8,927 bases of DNA from Loktanella sp. (GTDB taxonomy: Bacteria; Pseudomonadota; Alphaproteobacteria; Rhodobacterales; Rhodobacteraceae), in assembly GCA_003551805.1 (NCBI GenBank), contig PUNR01000176.1, positions 1 to 8,927 of the forward strand, in the 5' to 3' direction. Numbering within the stretch: the first letter of the stretch is position 1; each line of letters starts with the position of its first letter. Below the pieces are notes generated by a model that worked only from the letters and a program-made list of their open reading frames with translations, was not told the DNA's origin and did no database searches. The position numbers and the translations under genes are program-made. Positions 1 through 5,812 of this stretch are shown one piece after another.

Positions 1-818
1 CTGCGCCCATGCAGTTCCTTGCGCCCTACGCCGCAACTGCAATGGCCGAACATTTCCGCGACAATGGCCGTCACGCGCTGATCATCTATGACGATCTGTC
101 CAAGCAGGCCGTGGCTTATCGCCAGATGTCGCTGCTGCTGCGCCGCCCACCAGGGCGTGAAGCCTACCCAGGCGACGTGTTCTACCTTCACTCACGTCTG
201 CTGGAACGCTCTGCCAAGCTGAACGAAGATAACGGTGCCGGGTCGCTGACCGCGCTGCCGATCATCGAAACACAAGGTGGCGACGTGTCGGCGTTTATTC
301 CGACCAACGTGATCTCGATCACCGATGGCCAGATCTTCCTTGAAACCGAATTGTTCTATCAGGGCATCCGCCCTGCGGTGAACACCGGTCTGTCGGTGTC
401 GCGTGTTGGTTCTGCCGCGCAGACAAATGCGATGAAATCGGTGGCTGGTCCGGTCAAACTGGAACTGGCACAGTATCGCGAAATGGCTGCCTTTGCGCAG
501 TTCGGGTCCGATCTGGACGCCGCAACACAGCAATTGCTGAACCGTGGCGCACGCCTGACCGAATTGATGAAGCAGCCGCAATATGCGCCGCTGACCAATG
601 CAGAAATCGTCTGCGTGATCTATGCAGGTACGCAAGGCTATCTCGACAAAGTCGGCGTCAAGGACGTTGGCCGGTTCGAGGCTGGTTTGCTGAAGTATCT
701 GCGCACAACCGGCAAGGACGTGCTGGACATGATCACCCGCGAAGATCCAAAGATCAAAGGTGACGCCGAAGCCAAGATCAAAGCCGCTCTGGACGCATTC
801 GCTGCCGATTTCGCGTAA
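1..818 (+). CDS. atpA: F1 ATP synthase subunit alpha, 3' part (5' end outside window)
   Basis: Alpha is the non-catalytic nucleotide-binding subunit of the cytoplasmic F1 head (alpha3beta3) of the proton-driven ATP synthase. The reading frame is open from the first base, and two codons (Ala-Pro) precede the first visible Met at 9, so this Met is internal. About 271 of roughly 510 residues are visible. Counting from that Met, the Walker B-type strand LIIYDD lies at 24-29. The family-typical stretch YRQMSLLLRRPPGREAYPGD follows at 37-56. The signature PAVNTGLSVSR is at 122-132; its Arg132 (nt 402-404) corresponds to the alpha arginine finger that completes the catalytic site on beta. The C-terminal helical domain, about 150-269, looks complete and ends with TAA. 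The gene leads the visible operon, 23 nt before atpG. atpH is expected just upstream but cannot be seen. Identification is very secure. Confidence 0.98.
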   Translation, partial: APMQFLAPYAATAMAEHFRDNGRHALIIYDDLSKQAVAYRQMSLLLRRPPGREAYPGDVFYLHSRLLERSAKLNEDNGAGSLTALPIIETQGGDVSAFIPTNVISITDGQIFLETELFYQGIRPAVNTGLSVSRVGSAAQTNAMKSVAGPVKLELAQYREMAAFAQFGSDLDAATQQLLNRGARLTELMKQPQYAPLTNAEIVCVIYAGTQGYLDKVGVKDVGRFEAGLLKYLRTTGKDVLDMITREDPKIKGDAEAKIKAALDAFAADFA

Positions 819-827
819 TCTTGAGAT

Positions 828-833
828 AAGGAG
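828..833 (+). promoter_or_regulatory. Shine-Dalgarno site for atpG
   Basis: AAGGAG lies 8 nt upstream of a GTG codon at 842. It decides the start: there is no ATG nearby in frame, and starting at GTG gives the conserved gamma N-terminus MPNLKDLKNRI. The two other internal starts of this operon also have 8-nt spacing. Confidence 0.85.
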
Positions 834-841
834 ACGAGAAC

Positions 842-1714
842 GTGCCTAATCTTAAGGATCTCAAAAACCGGATCGCGTCGGTCAAGTCGACCCGCAAGAT
901 CACCAAGGCGATGCAGATGGTCGCGGCAGCAAAATTGCGCCGCGCCCAAGACGCTGCCGAGGCGTCGCGCCCCTATACCGAACGCTTTAACGCCGTGATG
1001 GCGCAACTGGCGGCATCGGTGGGCGGGTCGGATACAGCACCACGTTTGTTGTCGGGCACCGGCAACGATCAGGTGCATCTGCTGATCGTCATGACCGCAG
1101 AACGCGGGCTTTGCGGTGGTTTCAACAGCAACATTTCCAAGCTGGCCAAAATCCATGCGCAGAAATTGCTGGCTGAAGGCAAGACAGTCAAAATTCTGAC
1201 CGTCGGCAAAAAAGGCCGCGATTCGCTCAAGCGCGATTTCGGGTCTTATACCGTCGGCCACGTTGACCTGTCCGACGTCAAGCGCGTGGGCTACATCAAC
1301 GCGCAGGCCATCGCGCGGGATGTGTTGAACCGCTTTGACGCGGGTGAATTCGACGTCGCGACATTGTTCTTCGCACGTTTTGAGAACGTTGTGACGCAGC
1401 ACCCGACAGCCCAGCAGATCATCCCTGCAAAGTTCGAACAGGCCGCTGATGCGGACGTGACACTGTACGATTACGAACCCGGTGAAGAGGAAATTCTTGC
1501 CGATCTGTTGCCGCGCGGCGTGGCCACGGCGATTTTCAGCGCGCTGCTGGAAAATGCCGCGTCCGAACAAGGCGCGCGAATGTCCGCAATGGACAACGCG
1601 ACCCGCAACGCGGGCGACATGATCGACAAGCTGACCATCCAATACAACCGTTCGCGTCAGGCCGTCATCACGAACGAGCTGATTGAAATTATTTCGGGCG
1701 CTGAAGCGCTCTAG
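842..1714 (+). CDS. atpG: F1 ATP synthase subunit gamma
   Basis: Gamma is the rotating central stalk that couples proton flow through Fo to conformational change in the three beta catalytic sites. The protein has 290 residues, the usual length, and starts at GTG. The N-terminal coiled-coil helix carries KITKAMQMVAAAKLRRAQ at 19-36. The Rossmann-like globular domain contains the conserved ERGLCGGFN at 87-95. The C-terminal helix carries the gamma signature ENAASEQGARMSAMDNAT at 237-254 and ends in a hydrophobic tail that would lie inside the alpha3beta3 ring. Two segments, about 194-220, differ from E. coli gamma but resemble alphaproteobacterial versions as I know them. It sits between atpA (23-nt gap) and atpD (18-nt gap) and is surely co-transcribed with them. 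No truncation or missing signature residue is apparent. Confidence 0.98.
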   Translation: MPNLKDLKNRIASVKSTRKITKAMQMVAAAKLRRAQDAAEASRPYTERFNAVMAQLAASVGGSDTAPRLLSGTGNDQVHLLIVMTAERGLCGGFNSNISKLAKIHAQKLLAEGKTVKILTVGKKGRDSLKRDFGSYTVGHVDLSDVKRVGYINAQAIARDVLNRFDAGEFDVATLFFARFENVVTQHPTAQQIIPAKFEQAADADVTLYDYEPGEEEILADLLPRGVATAIFSALLENAASEQGARMSAMDNATRNAGDMIDKLTIQYNRSRQAVITNELIEIISGAEAL

Positions 1715-1719
1715 ACCCC

Positions 1720-1724
1720 GGAGA
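1720..1724 (+). promoter_or_regulatory. Shine-Dalgarno site for atpD
   Basis: GGAGA lies 8 nt upstream of the ATG at 1733 and just after the atpG stop codon (1712-1714). It supports the MANAKGKITQ start of the beta subunit. Confidence 0.8.
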
Positions 1725-1732
1725 AAACCACT

Positions 1733-3157
1733 ATGGCAAATGCAAAAGGCAAGATCACGCAGGTCATCGGCGCTGTCGTTGACGTGCAGTTCACCGATCA
1801 CCTGCCCGAGATTCTGAACGCCCTGATCACCGACAACAACGGCAAAGAGCTGGTGTTGGAAGTCGCGCAGCACCTGGGTGAAAACACTGTCCGTGCCATC
1901 GCTATGGACAGCACCGAAGGTCTTGTTCGCGGTCAGGAAGTGATTGACCAAGACGAAACCATCACCGTGCCCGTGGGCGACGCCACCCTTGGCCGCATCA
2001 TGAACGTCGTCGGTGCCCCCATCGACGAAAAAGGCCCGATTGGCGAAACCGAGCGCCGCTCGATCCACGCTGACGCGCCACCGTTCGAGGCACAGTCGAC
2101 AGCATCCGAAGTGCTGGTGACCGGCATCAAGGTCATCGACCTGCTGGCACCCTACGCCAAAGGCGGCAAGATCGGTCTGTTCGGCGGTGCCGGTGTGGGC
2201 AAGACCGTTCTTATTCAGGAACTGATCAACAACATCGCCAAGGTGCACTCGGGCTATTCCGTGTTCGCGGGCGTCGGTGAACGGACCCGTGAAGGCAACG
2301 ACCTTTACTACGAATTCATCGAATCCGGTGTTATCAACGCCGAAGACCTGACCAAATCCAAAGTGGCGCTGGTTTACGGCCAGATGAACGAGCCTCCAGG
2401 TGCGCGTATGCGTGTGGCCCTGTCCGGTCTGACCATGGCGGAATCGTTCCGCGATTCGTCCGGTTCTGACGTGTTGTTCTTTGTGGACAACATCTTCCGC
2501 TTTACACAGGCCGGTTCCGAAGTGTCCGCGCTGTTGGGCCGTATCCCGTCCGCTGTGGGCTATCAGCCGACACTGGCGACCGACATGGGCCAGATGCAGG
2601 AACGCATCACATCGACCAAGAACGGTTCGATCACATCCGTGCAGGCGATCTATGTGCCTGCCGATGACTTGACCGACCCTGCGCCAGCGACATCGTTCGC
2701 GCACCTTGATGCGACAACCGTTCTGAACCGTGCGATTTCGGAAAAGGGTATCTATCCTGCCGTTGACCCGCTCGATTCCACATCGCGCCTGCTGGACCCC
2801 GCCATTGTAGGTGAAGAGCATTACGCTGTCGCAGCCGACGTGCAGCAGATGCTGCAGCGTTACAAGTCGTTGCAGGACATCATCGCCATCCTCGGGATGG
2901 ACGAACTGTCCGAAGAAGACAAACTGACCGTGGCCCGTGCGCGTAAAATCGAACGCTTCCTGTCTCAGCCTTTCGACGTGGCACAGGTCTTCACCGGTTC
3001 GCCCGGCGTTCAGGTGCCATTGGAAGACACGATCGCGTCGTTCAAGGCTGTTGTGGCAGGTGAATACGACCACTTCCCCGAAGGTGCGTTCTACATGGTA
3101 GGCGGCATCGAAGACGTGAAGGCCAAGGCCCAAAAAATGGCTGCGGCCGCGGCATAA
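1733..3157 (+). CDS. atpD: F1 ATP synthase subunit beta (catalytic)
   Basis: Beta carries the catalytic sites that make ATP from ADP and phosphate in the cytoplasmic F1 head. The 474-residue protein is of normal length. The N-terminal beta-barrel covers about 1-78. The P-loop GGAGVGKT is at 151-158, with catalytic Lys157 and Thr158. GERTREGND at 182-190 contains the catalytic glutamate Glu183. The Walker B strand DVLFFVDN is at 246-253, with Asp252. The adenine-pocket Tyr341 precedes the alpha/beta signature PAVDPLDSTS at 342-351. DELSEED at 390-396 is the contact region for gamma and epsilon. An alanine-rich tail ends the protein. All catalytic residues I looked for are present. The stop codon TAA shares two bases with the atpC Shine-Dalgarno site. 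Codon use matches the neighbouring genes. Confidence 0.99.
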   Translation: MANAKGKITQVIGAVVDVQFTDHLPEILNALITDNNGKELVLEVAQHLGENTVRAIAMDSTEGLVRGQEVIDQDETITVPVGDATLGRIMNVVGAPIDEKGPIGETERRSIHADAPPFEAQSTASEVLVTGIKVIDLLAPYAKGGKIGLFGGAGVGKTVLIQELINNIAKVHSGYSVFAGVGERTREGNDLYYEFIESGVINAEDLTKSKVALVYGQMNEPPGARMRVALSGLTMAESFRDSSGSDVLFFVDNIFRFTQAGSEVSALLGRIPSAVGYQPTLATDMGQMQERITSTKNGSITSVQAIYVPADDLTDPAPATSFAHLDATTVLNRAISEKGIYPAVDPLDSTSRLLDPAIVGEEHYAVAADVQQMLQRYKSLQDIIAILGMDELSEEDKLTVARARKIERFLSQPFDVAQVFTGSPGVQVPLEDTIASFKAVVAGEYDHFPEGAFYMVGGIEDVKAKAQKMAAAAA

Positions 3158-3161
3158 GGAG
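3156..3161 (+). promoter_or_regulatory. Shine-Dalgarno site for atpC overlapping the atpD stop
   Basis: AAGGAG begins on the last two bases of the atpD TAA stop and is 8 nt upstream of the ATG at 3170. The overlap means ribosomes finishing atpD leave directly over the atpC initiation site. Confidence 0.85.
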
Positions 3162-3169
3162 CTGCCAAT

Positions 3170-3595
3170 ATGGCAAATCTACAATTCGATCTCGTCTCGC
3201 CAGAGCGTCGTCTGGCCTCGGTCACCGCGACCGAGGTCCGCATTCCGGCGGTCGAAGGCGATATGACGGCCATGGCCAACCATGTGCCGACGATCACAAC
3301 CCTGCGTCCGGGTGTACTTAGCGTGGTGCATGCGGGCGGGGTCGATGATTTCGTCGTGTCCGGTGGTTTCGCTGAAATCAACGCTGAATCTGTTTCGGTG
3401 CTTGCCGAACAAGCGTTGCCAAAGGCTGAAGTTACACAGGAAGTGTACGACAAAATGGTCGATGATGCCAAACTGGCACTGCAACACGCCCAAACGAACC
3501 AGAACGAAGAGGCTGGCGCGGTCGAAGACGCTGCCAAACTGCTGGCGGATATGGTTGCGATTGGCGGCACGATCGGTCTTGGCGTCAAGAACTGA
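3170..3595 (+). CDS. atpC: F1 ATP synthase subunit epsilon
   Basis: Epsilon binds gamma at the foot of the central stalk, links F1 to the c-ring and, in many bacteria, restrains ATP hydrolysis. The 141-residue length is normal. The N-terminal beta-sandwich covers about 1-85 and includes the conserved RPGVLSV at 46-52 and VSGGFAEI at 63-70. A C-terminal helical hairpin, about 90-130, is rich in Ala, Asp, Glu and Gln. The last ten residues (IGGTIGLGVK region) are a Gly-rich tail. The start follows a strong Shine-Dalgarno sequence 12 nt after atpD. This is the last gene of the operon, followed 18 nt later by an intrinsic terminator. Whether the C-terminal helices are inhibitory cannot be read from sequence; alphaproteobacteria often use a separate zeta subunit, which is not encoded here. 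Confidence 0.97.
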   Translation: MANLQFDLVSPERRLASVTATEVRIPAVEGDMTAMANHVPTITTLRPGVLSVVHAGGVDDFVVSGGFAEINAESVSVLAEQALPKAEVTQEVYDKMVDDAKLALQHAQTNQNEEAGAVEDAAKLLADMVAIGGTIGLGVKN

Positions 3596-3613
3596 TATAA
3601 ATTCTGTTTTAAC

Positions 3614-3650
3614 AAAAGGCCTCGCTTTGCGGGGCCTTTTGCATTTTTTT
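3614..3650 (+). terminator. Rho-independent terminator of the atp operon
   Basis: A 12-bp stem pairs AAAAGGCCTCGC (3614-3625) with GCGGGGCCTTTT (3629-3640), with one T-G wobble and a TTT loop. A run of seven T follows at 3644-3650. It begins 18 nt after the atpC stop, so it should end the F1 transcript and separate it from the downstream lectin-like gene. Confidence 0.93.
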
Positions 3651-3659
3651 GTCGCCTTA

Positions 3660-3675
3660 TGCGGGAAAACCCGCA
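3660..3675. other. Small perfect hairpin in the leader of the lectin-like gene
   Basis: TGCGGG and CCCGCA form a perfect 6-bp stem around an AAAA tetraloop. It lies 9 nt after the terminator T-run and 38 nt before the ATG of the next gene. No T-run follows on either strand, so it does not look like a terminator. It could be a 5' leader structure or an mRNA-end stabiliser; its function is unknown. Confidence 0.45.
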
Positions 3676-3713
3676 ATACCTTTTCAAGGAGTTTGTAAGG
3701 GTCGCAACCTGTC

Positions 3714-4064
3714 ATGCAAAGATTGAACACGGGTGTTTTGGGGATCGATAGCGGCGATCTGGTTCTATTCTCTGATTTTGAGGACGGGGGCGCGATGTGG
3801 CGTGGCAAAGGCCCGCGTCAGTCCCGCGCGGCGGTCACATTCAGCGCGCCCTATCTGACGCCACCGCATGTGCAGGTGTCGATTTCGATGTGGGATATCT
3901 CGAACAAAAGCAATATCCGCGCGGATGTGCAGGCTGAAAACATCACGGCCTATGGTTTCGACGTTGTTTTCCGTACTTGGGCAGACACCCAGGTCGCGCG
4001 CCTGCGCGTTGCCTGGACATCATTTGGCGAACTGCCACAAGACGAAGGTTGGGAGCTTTACTAA
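3714..4064 (+). CDS. H-type lectin domain protein of unknown role
   Basis: The 116-residue protein resembles the H-type lectin domain of Helix pomatia agglutinin and discoidin, a small beta-sandwich that binds sugars such as GalNAc in eukaryotic members. The domain covers about 38-104. It contains VTFSAPYLTPPHVQVSISMW at 41-60, the central stretch ISNKSNIRADVQAENIT at 62-78, and GFDVVFRTWADTQVARLRV at 81-99. There is no signal peptide, membrane segment or cysteine, so it is probably cytoplasmic. Its role in bacteria is unknown, and sugar binding is an inference from fold only. An in-frame TAA at 3696-3698 rules out any longer start. The best-spaced Shine-Dalgarno is a weak TAAGGG 12 nt upstream. 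It lies after the atp terminator and converges on prs. I recall similar genes at this place in other Rhodobacteraceae. Confidence 0.82.
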   Translation: MQRLNTGVLGIDSGDLVLFSDFEDGGAMWRGKGPRQSRAAVTFSAPYLTPPHVQVSISMWDISNKSNIRADVQAENITAYGFDVVFRTWADTQVARLRVAWTSFGELPQDEGWELY

Positions 4065-4075
4065 AGCCCCCAACC
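4047..4075. terminator. Hairpin at the convergent lectin-gene/prs junction, possible bidirectional terminator
   Basis: GGTTGGG (4047-4053) plus GCTTT (4055-4059) pair with AAAGC (4063-4067) plus CCCAACC (4069-4075). This makes 12 base pairs with one A-C mismatch and a 3-nt loop. It covers the last codons and stop of the lectin-like gene and ends 2 nt before the prs stop codon, so it would sit at the 3' end of both mRNAs. Neither side has a T-run, so termination could be inefficient or Rho-assisted; mRNA-end protection is an alternative. Confidence 0.6.
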
Positions 4076-4077
4076 GT

Positions 4078-5097
4078 TCATTCAGCCGCGTACAGCCCTT
4101 CGTAGATCGGGCCCAAGGTCTTGTGGTCAAACAGCGACGATACCGATGTCCCATTGGCTGTATTCAGGATCGCTTGGGCGAACATCGGTGCCGTCGGCAC
4201 GATGCGGATATTTCCGCAGGCACGCACAGCGGCAGTCGGCGCAATGGTGTCGGTGATGACAAGGCTTTTCATCACAGATTTTGATATCCGGTCCACGGCA
4301 GGGCCGGACAGCACACCGTGCGTGATGTAGGAATGCACCTCGCGCGCGCCGTTTTCCATCAGGACTTCGGCGGCTTTGCAAAGGGTGCCTGCGGTATCAA
4401 CGATATCGTCCACGATCACGCAGACCTTGTCCTTGACGTCCCCGATCACTGTCATCTCGGCGACTTCGCCGGGTTTGCCGCGGCGTTTGTCCACGATGGA
4501 CAACGGCGCATCGATCCGCTGCGCCAGATCGCGCGCGCGCGCCACGCCGCCGACATCTGGCGACACGATCATCAGATCATCCAGCCGGTCGCGGAAATGG
4601 TGTTTGGCATCCAGCGCGTAGATCGGCGAGGCATAAAGGTTATCGACCGGAATATCGAAAAAACCCTGAATCTGCGTGGCGTGCAAATCCAGGGTCAGGA
4701 TACGTTCGATGCCGGCTTCGACCAGCATGTTGGCCACCAGTTTCGCGGTGATCGGGGTGCGCGCCTTGGACCGGCGGTCCTGGCGGGCATAACCGAAATA
4801 GGGGATCACGGCGGTGATCCGTGCGGCCGAGGACCGGCGCAGCGCATCCGCGATGATCAGCAATTCCATCAGATTGTCATTAGCGGGGTTCGATGTGGGC
4901 TGGATAATGAACATATCCTCGCCACGGACATTTTCGAACACCTCGACGAAAATTTCGCCATCGTTGAACCGCTCGACCCGTGCATCGACAAGTCCGACAT
5001 CGCGGCCCCGGTGCATGGACATCCGGCGGGCGATGGCTGTAGCCAAAGGCAGATTGGCATTGCCGGATATCAGCTTTGGTTCCATAATTATTGGCAT
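4078..5097 (-). CDS. prs: Ribose-phosphate pyrophosphokinase (PRPP synthetase)
   Basis: Prs transfers pyrophosphate from ATP to ribose 5-phosphate to make PRPP, the precursor of purines, pyrimidines, NAD, histidine and tryptophan, in the cytoplasm. From the chosen start it has 339 residues, against about 315 in E. coli. The conserved ENVRGEDMFIIQPTSNPAND is at 55-74. The ATP-binding loop YFGYARQDRRSK is at 100-111 and DLHATQIQGFFDIPVDNL at 137-154. The flexible catalytic loop DKRRGKPGE is at 203-211, with Lys204 and Arg206. The PRPP-binding motif VIVDDIVDTAGT is at 227-238. The frame stays open 39 codons further upstream (to 5214), but that part is unlike any Prs N-terminus, and AAAGGA at 5106-5111 lies 8 nt before the chosen ATG. 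The next Met (5085) is a weaker alternative. About 15 extra residues follow the usual C-terminus. Confidence 0.96.
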   Translation of the reverse strand: MPIIMEPKLISGNANLPLATAIARRMSMHRGRDVGLVDARVERFNDGEIFVEVFENVRGEDMFIIQPTSNPANDNLMELLIIADALRRSSAARITAVIPYFGYARQDRRSKARTPITAKLVANMLVEAGIERILTLDLHATQIQGFFDIPVDNLYASPIYALDAKHHFRDRLDDLMIVSPDVGGVARARDLAQRIDAPLSIVDKRRGKPGEVAEMTVIGDVKDKVCVIVDDIVDTAGTLCKAAEVLMENGAREVHSYITHGVLSGPAVDRISKSVMKSLVITDTIAPTAAVRACGNIRIVPTAPMFAQAILNTANGTSVSSLFDHKTLGPIYEGLYAAE

Positions 5098-5105
5098 GGG
5101 GGTGG

Positions 5106-5111
5106 TCCTTT
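5106..5111 (-). promoter_or_regulatory. Shine-Dalgarno site deciding the prs start
   Basis: Read on the minus strand, AAAGGA is 8 nt upstream of the ATG whose A is at 5097. This favours MPIIMEPKLISGNAN as the N-terminus over the 39-codon longer open frame. Confidence 0.8.
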
Positions 5112-5152
5112 GGCAGCTGGGGACATGACGCCGTTGTGACAGATTCGCGACG

Positions 5153-5180
5153 TTGACACCGCGTAGCACAGGCTTACCGT
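5153..5180 (+). promoter_or_regulatory. Candidate sigma-70-type promoter for the isomerase/hydrolase pair
   Basis: A perfect TTGACA lies at 5153-5158. After a 16-nt spacer comes TACCGT (5175-5180), which matches the -10 consensus only at its first, second and last bases. Transcription would start near 5187, about 29 nt before the ATG at 5216. The -10 box is weak, so this is a candidate only. I found no equally good promoter for prs on the other strand of this 118-nt divergent region. Confidence 0.4.
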
Positions 5181-5215
5181 CGCGCCTAGATTTCGCTGAC
5201 CCAAGGATGACCAAA

Positions 5216-5812
5216 ATGCCGCATATTGATTACTACTTTGCAACCATGTCGCCATATACCTACCTCTGCGGTCTGCGCCCGGATGTGATTGCCCAAAAAC
5301 ATGGCGCTTCGATCACGTATCGCCCGCTGGATATCATGGGGTTGTTCGCCCGTACCGGTGGGCTGCCGCCAAAAGACCGGCACCCGAACCGGCAGGCCTA
5401 TCGTTTGCAGGATCTGGCGCGCCGTGCTGCCGTCGCCGGTTTCCCGCTGAATGTGAAACCAGCCTATTGGCCGACAAACCCGGCGCCGTCATCCTTTGCG
5501 ATCATTGCGGCCCAGAACAGCGGGGCCAATGTCGGGGCGCTGGTTCATGCCATTACCCGCGCCTGTTGGGCCGAACAGCGTGATATCAGCCAAGATGATG
5601 TGATCCGCGATTGCCTGCAATCTGTCGGACTGGACCCCGCGCTGGTAGATCGCGACATGATGACCAGCGCCGACACCTATGCGCAGAACCTTGAACGTGC
5701 GGTGCTGGCTGGTGCCTTTGGCGCGCCGTTCTTTATCACTGACACCGATGCCCGTTTCTGGGGCGAGGATCGTCTGACCGATCTGGACCTGCACCTGTCC
5801 GGCAAGATCTGA
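5216..5812 (+). CDS. 2-hydroxychromene-2-carboxylate isomerase family (DsbA-like, kappa-GST fold)
   Basis: The 198-residue protein belongs to the DsbA-like thioredoxin-fold family that includes glutathione-dependent 2-hydroxychromene-2-carboxylate isomerase of naphthalene breakdown and mitochondrial kappa GST. IDYYFATMSPYTYL at 4-17 opens the thioredoxin half, with Ser12 in the place of the catalytic serine that activates glutathione. A helical insertion covers about 55-150. FGAPFFI at 168-174 supplies the cis-proline loop and FWGEDRL at 181-187 is a family hallmark. The CxxC of true DsbA is absent and there is no signal peptide, so it is a cytoplasmic transferase or isomerase rather than a disulfide oxidase. 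AAGGA (5203-5207) sits 8 nt before the chosen ATG; Met codons at 5153 and 5207 are in frame but lack ribosome sites. The true substrate is unknown, since no aromatic-degradation genes are nearby. Confidence 0.88.
   Translation: MPHIDYYFATMSPYTYLCGLRPDVIAQKHGASITYRPLDIMGLFARTGGLPPKDRHPNRQAYRLQDLARRAAVAGFPLNVKPAYWPTNPAPSSFAIIAAQNSGANVGALVHAITRACWAEQRDISQDDVIRDCLQSVGLDPALVDRDMMTSADTYAQNLERAVLAGAFGAPFFITDTDARFWGEDRLTDLDLHLSGKI

Noticed and set aside
638..3133. An 831-codon open frame on the minus strand, antisense to atpA end, atpG and most of atpD
   Set aside because: Its product is His-, Arg- and Cys-rich without any recognisable domain, the typical look of a frame mirrored from high-GC coding sequence. 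The sense strand carries unmistakable ATP synthase genes. Its length is striking but is explained by codon bias.
3649..3677. Possible promoter for the lectin-like gene (TTGTCG with a CGCAAT-like box 17 nt later)
   Set aside because: Both boxes are poor matches and the first lies in the terminator T-run. It was not strong enough to annotate.
3179..3808. Minus-strand open frames of 198-209 codons over atpC and the intergenic region
   Set aside because: They run antisense through atpC and across the terminator hairpin, and have low-complexity Ala/Ser/Thr or Arg/His composition with no domain.
4318..5139. A 273-codon plus-strand open frame across prs
   Set aside because: It is antisense to a clear prs gene, rich in His, Gly, Asp and Arg, and shows no domain. 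It is treated as a coding-strand shadow.
5098..5214. N-terminal extension of Prs to an ATG with its A at 5214
   Set aside because: The extra 39 residues resemble no Prs, and a good Shine-Dalgarno site with 8-nt spacing supports the ATG at 5097.
5153..5215. Longer start of the isomerase gene at 5153 or 5207
   Set aside because: Neither has a ribosome site, and the family begins with the strand preceding Ser-Pro-Tyr. The AAGGA at 5203-5207 fits the ATG at 5216. The codon at 5153 is TTG inside the candidate -35 box.
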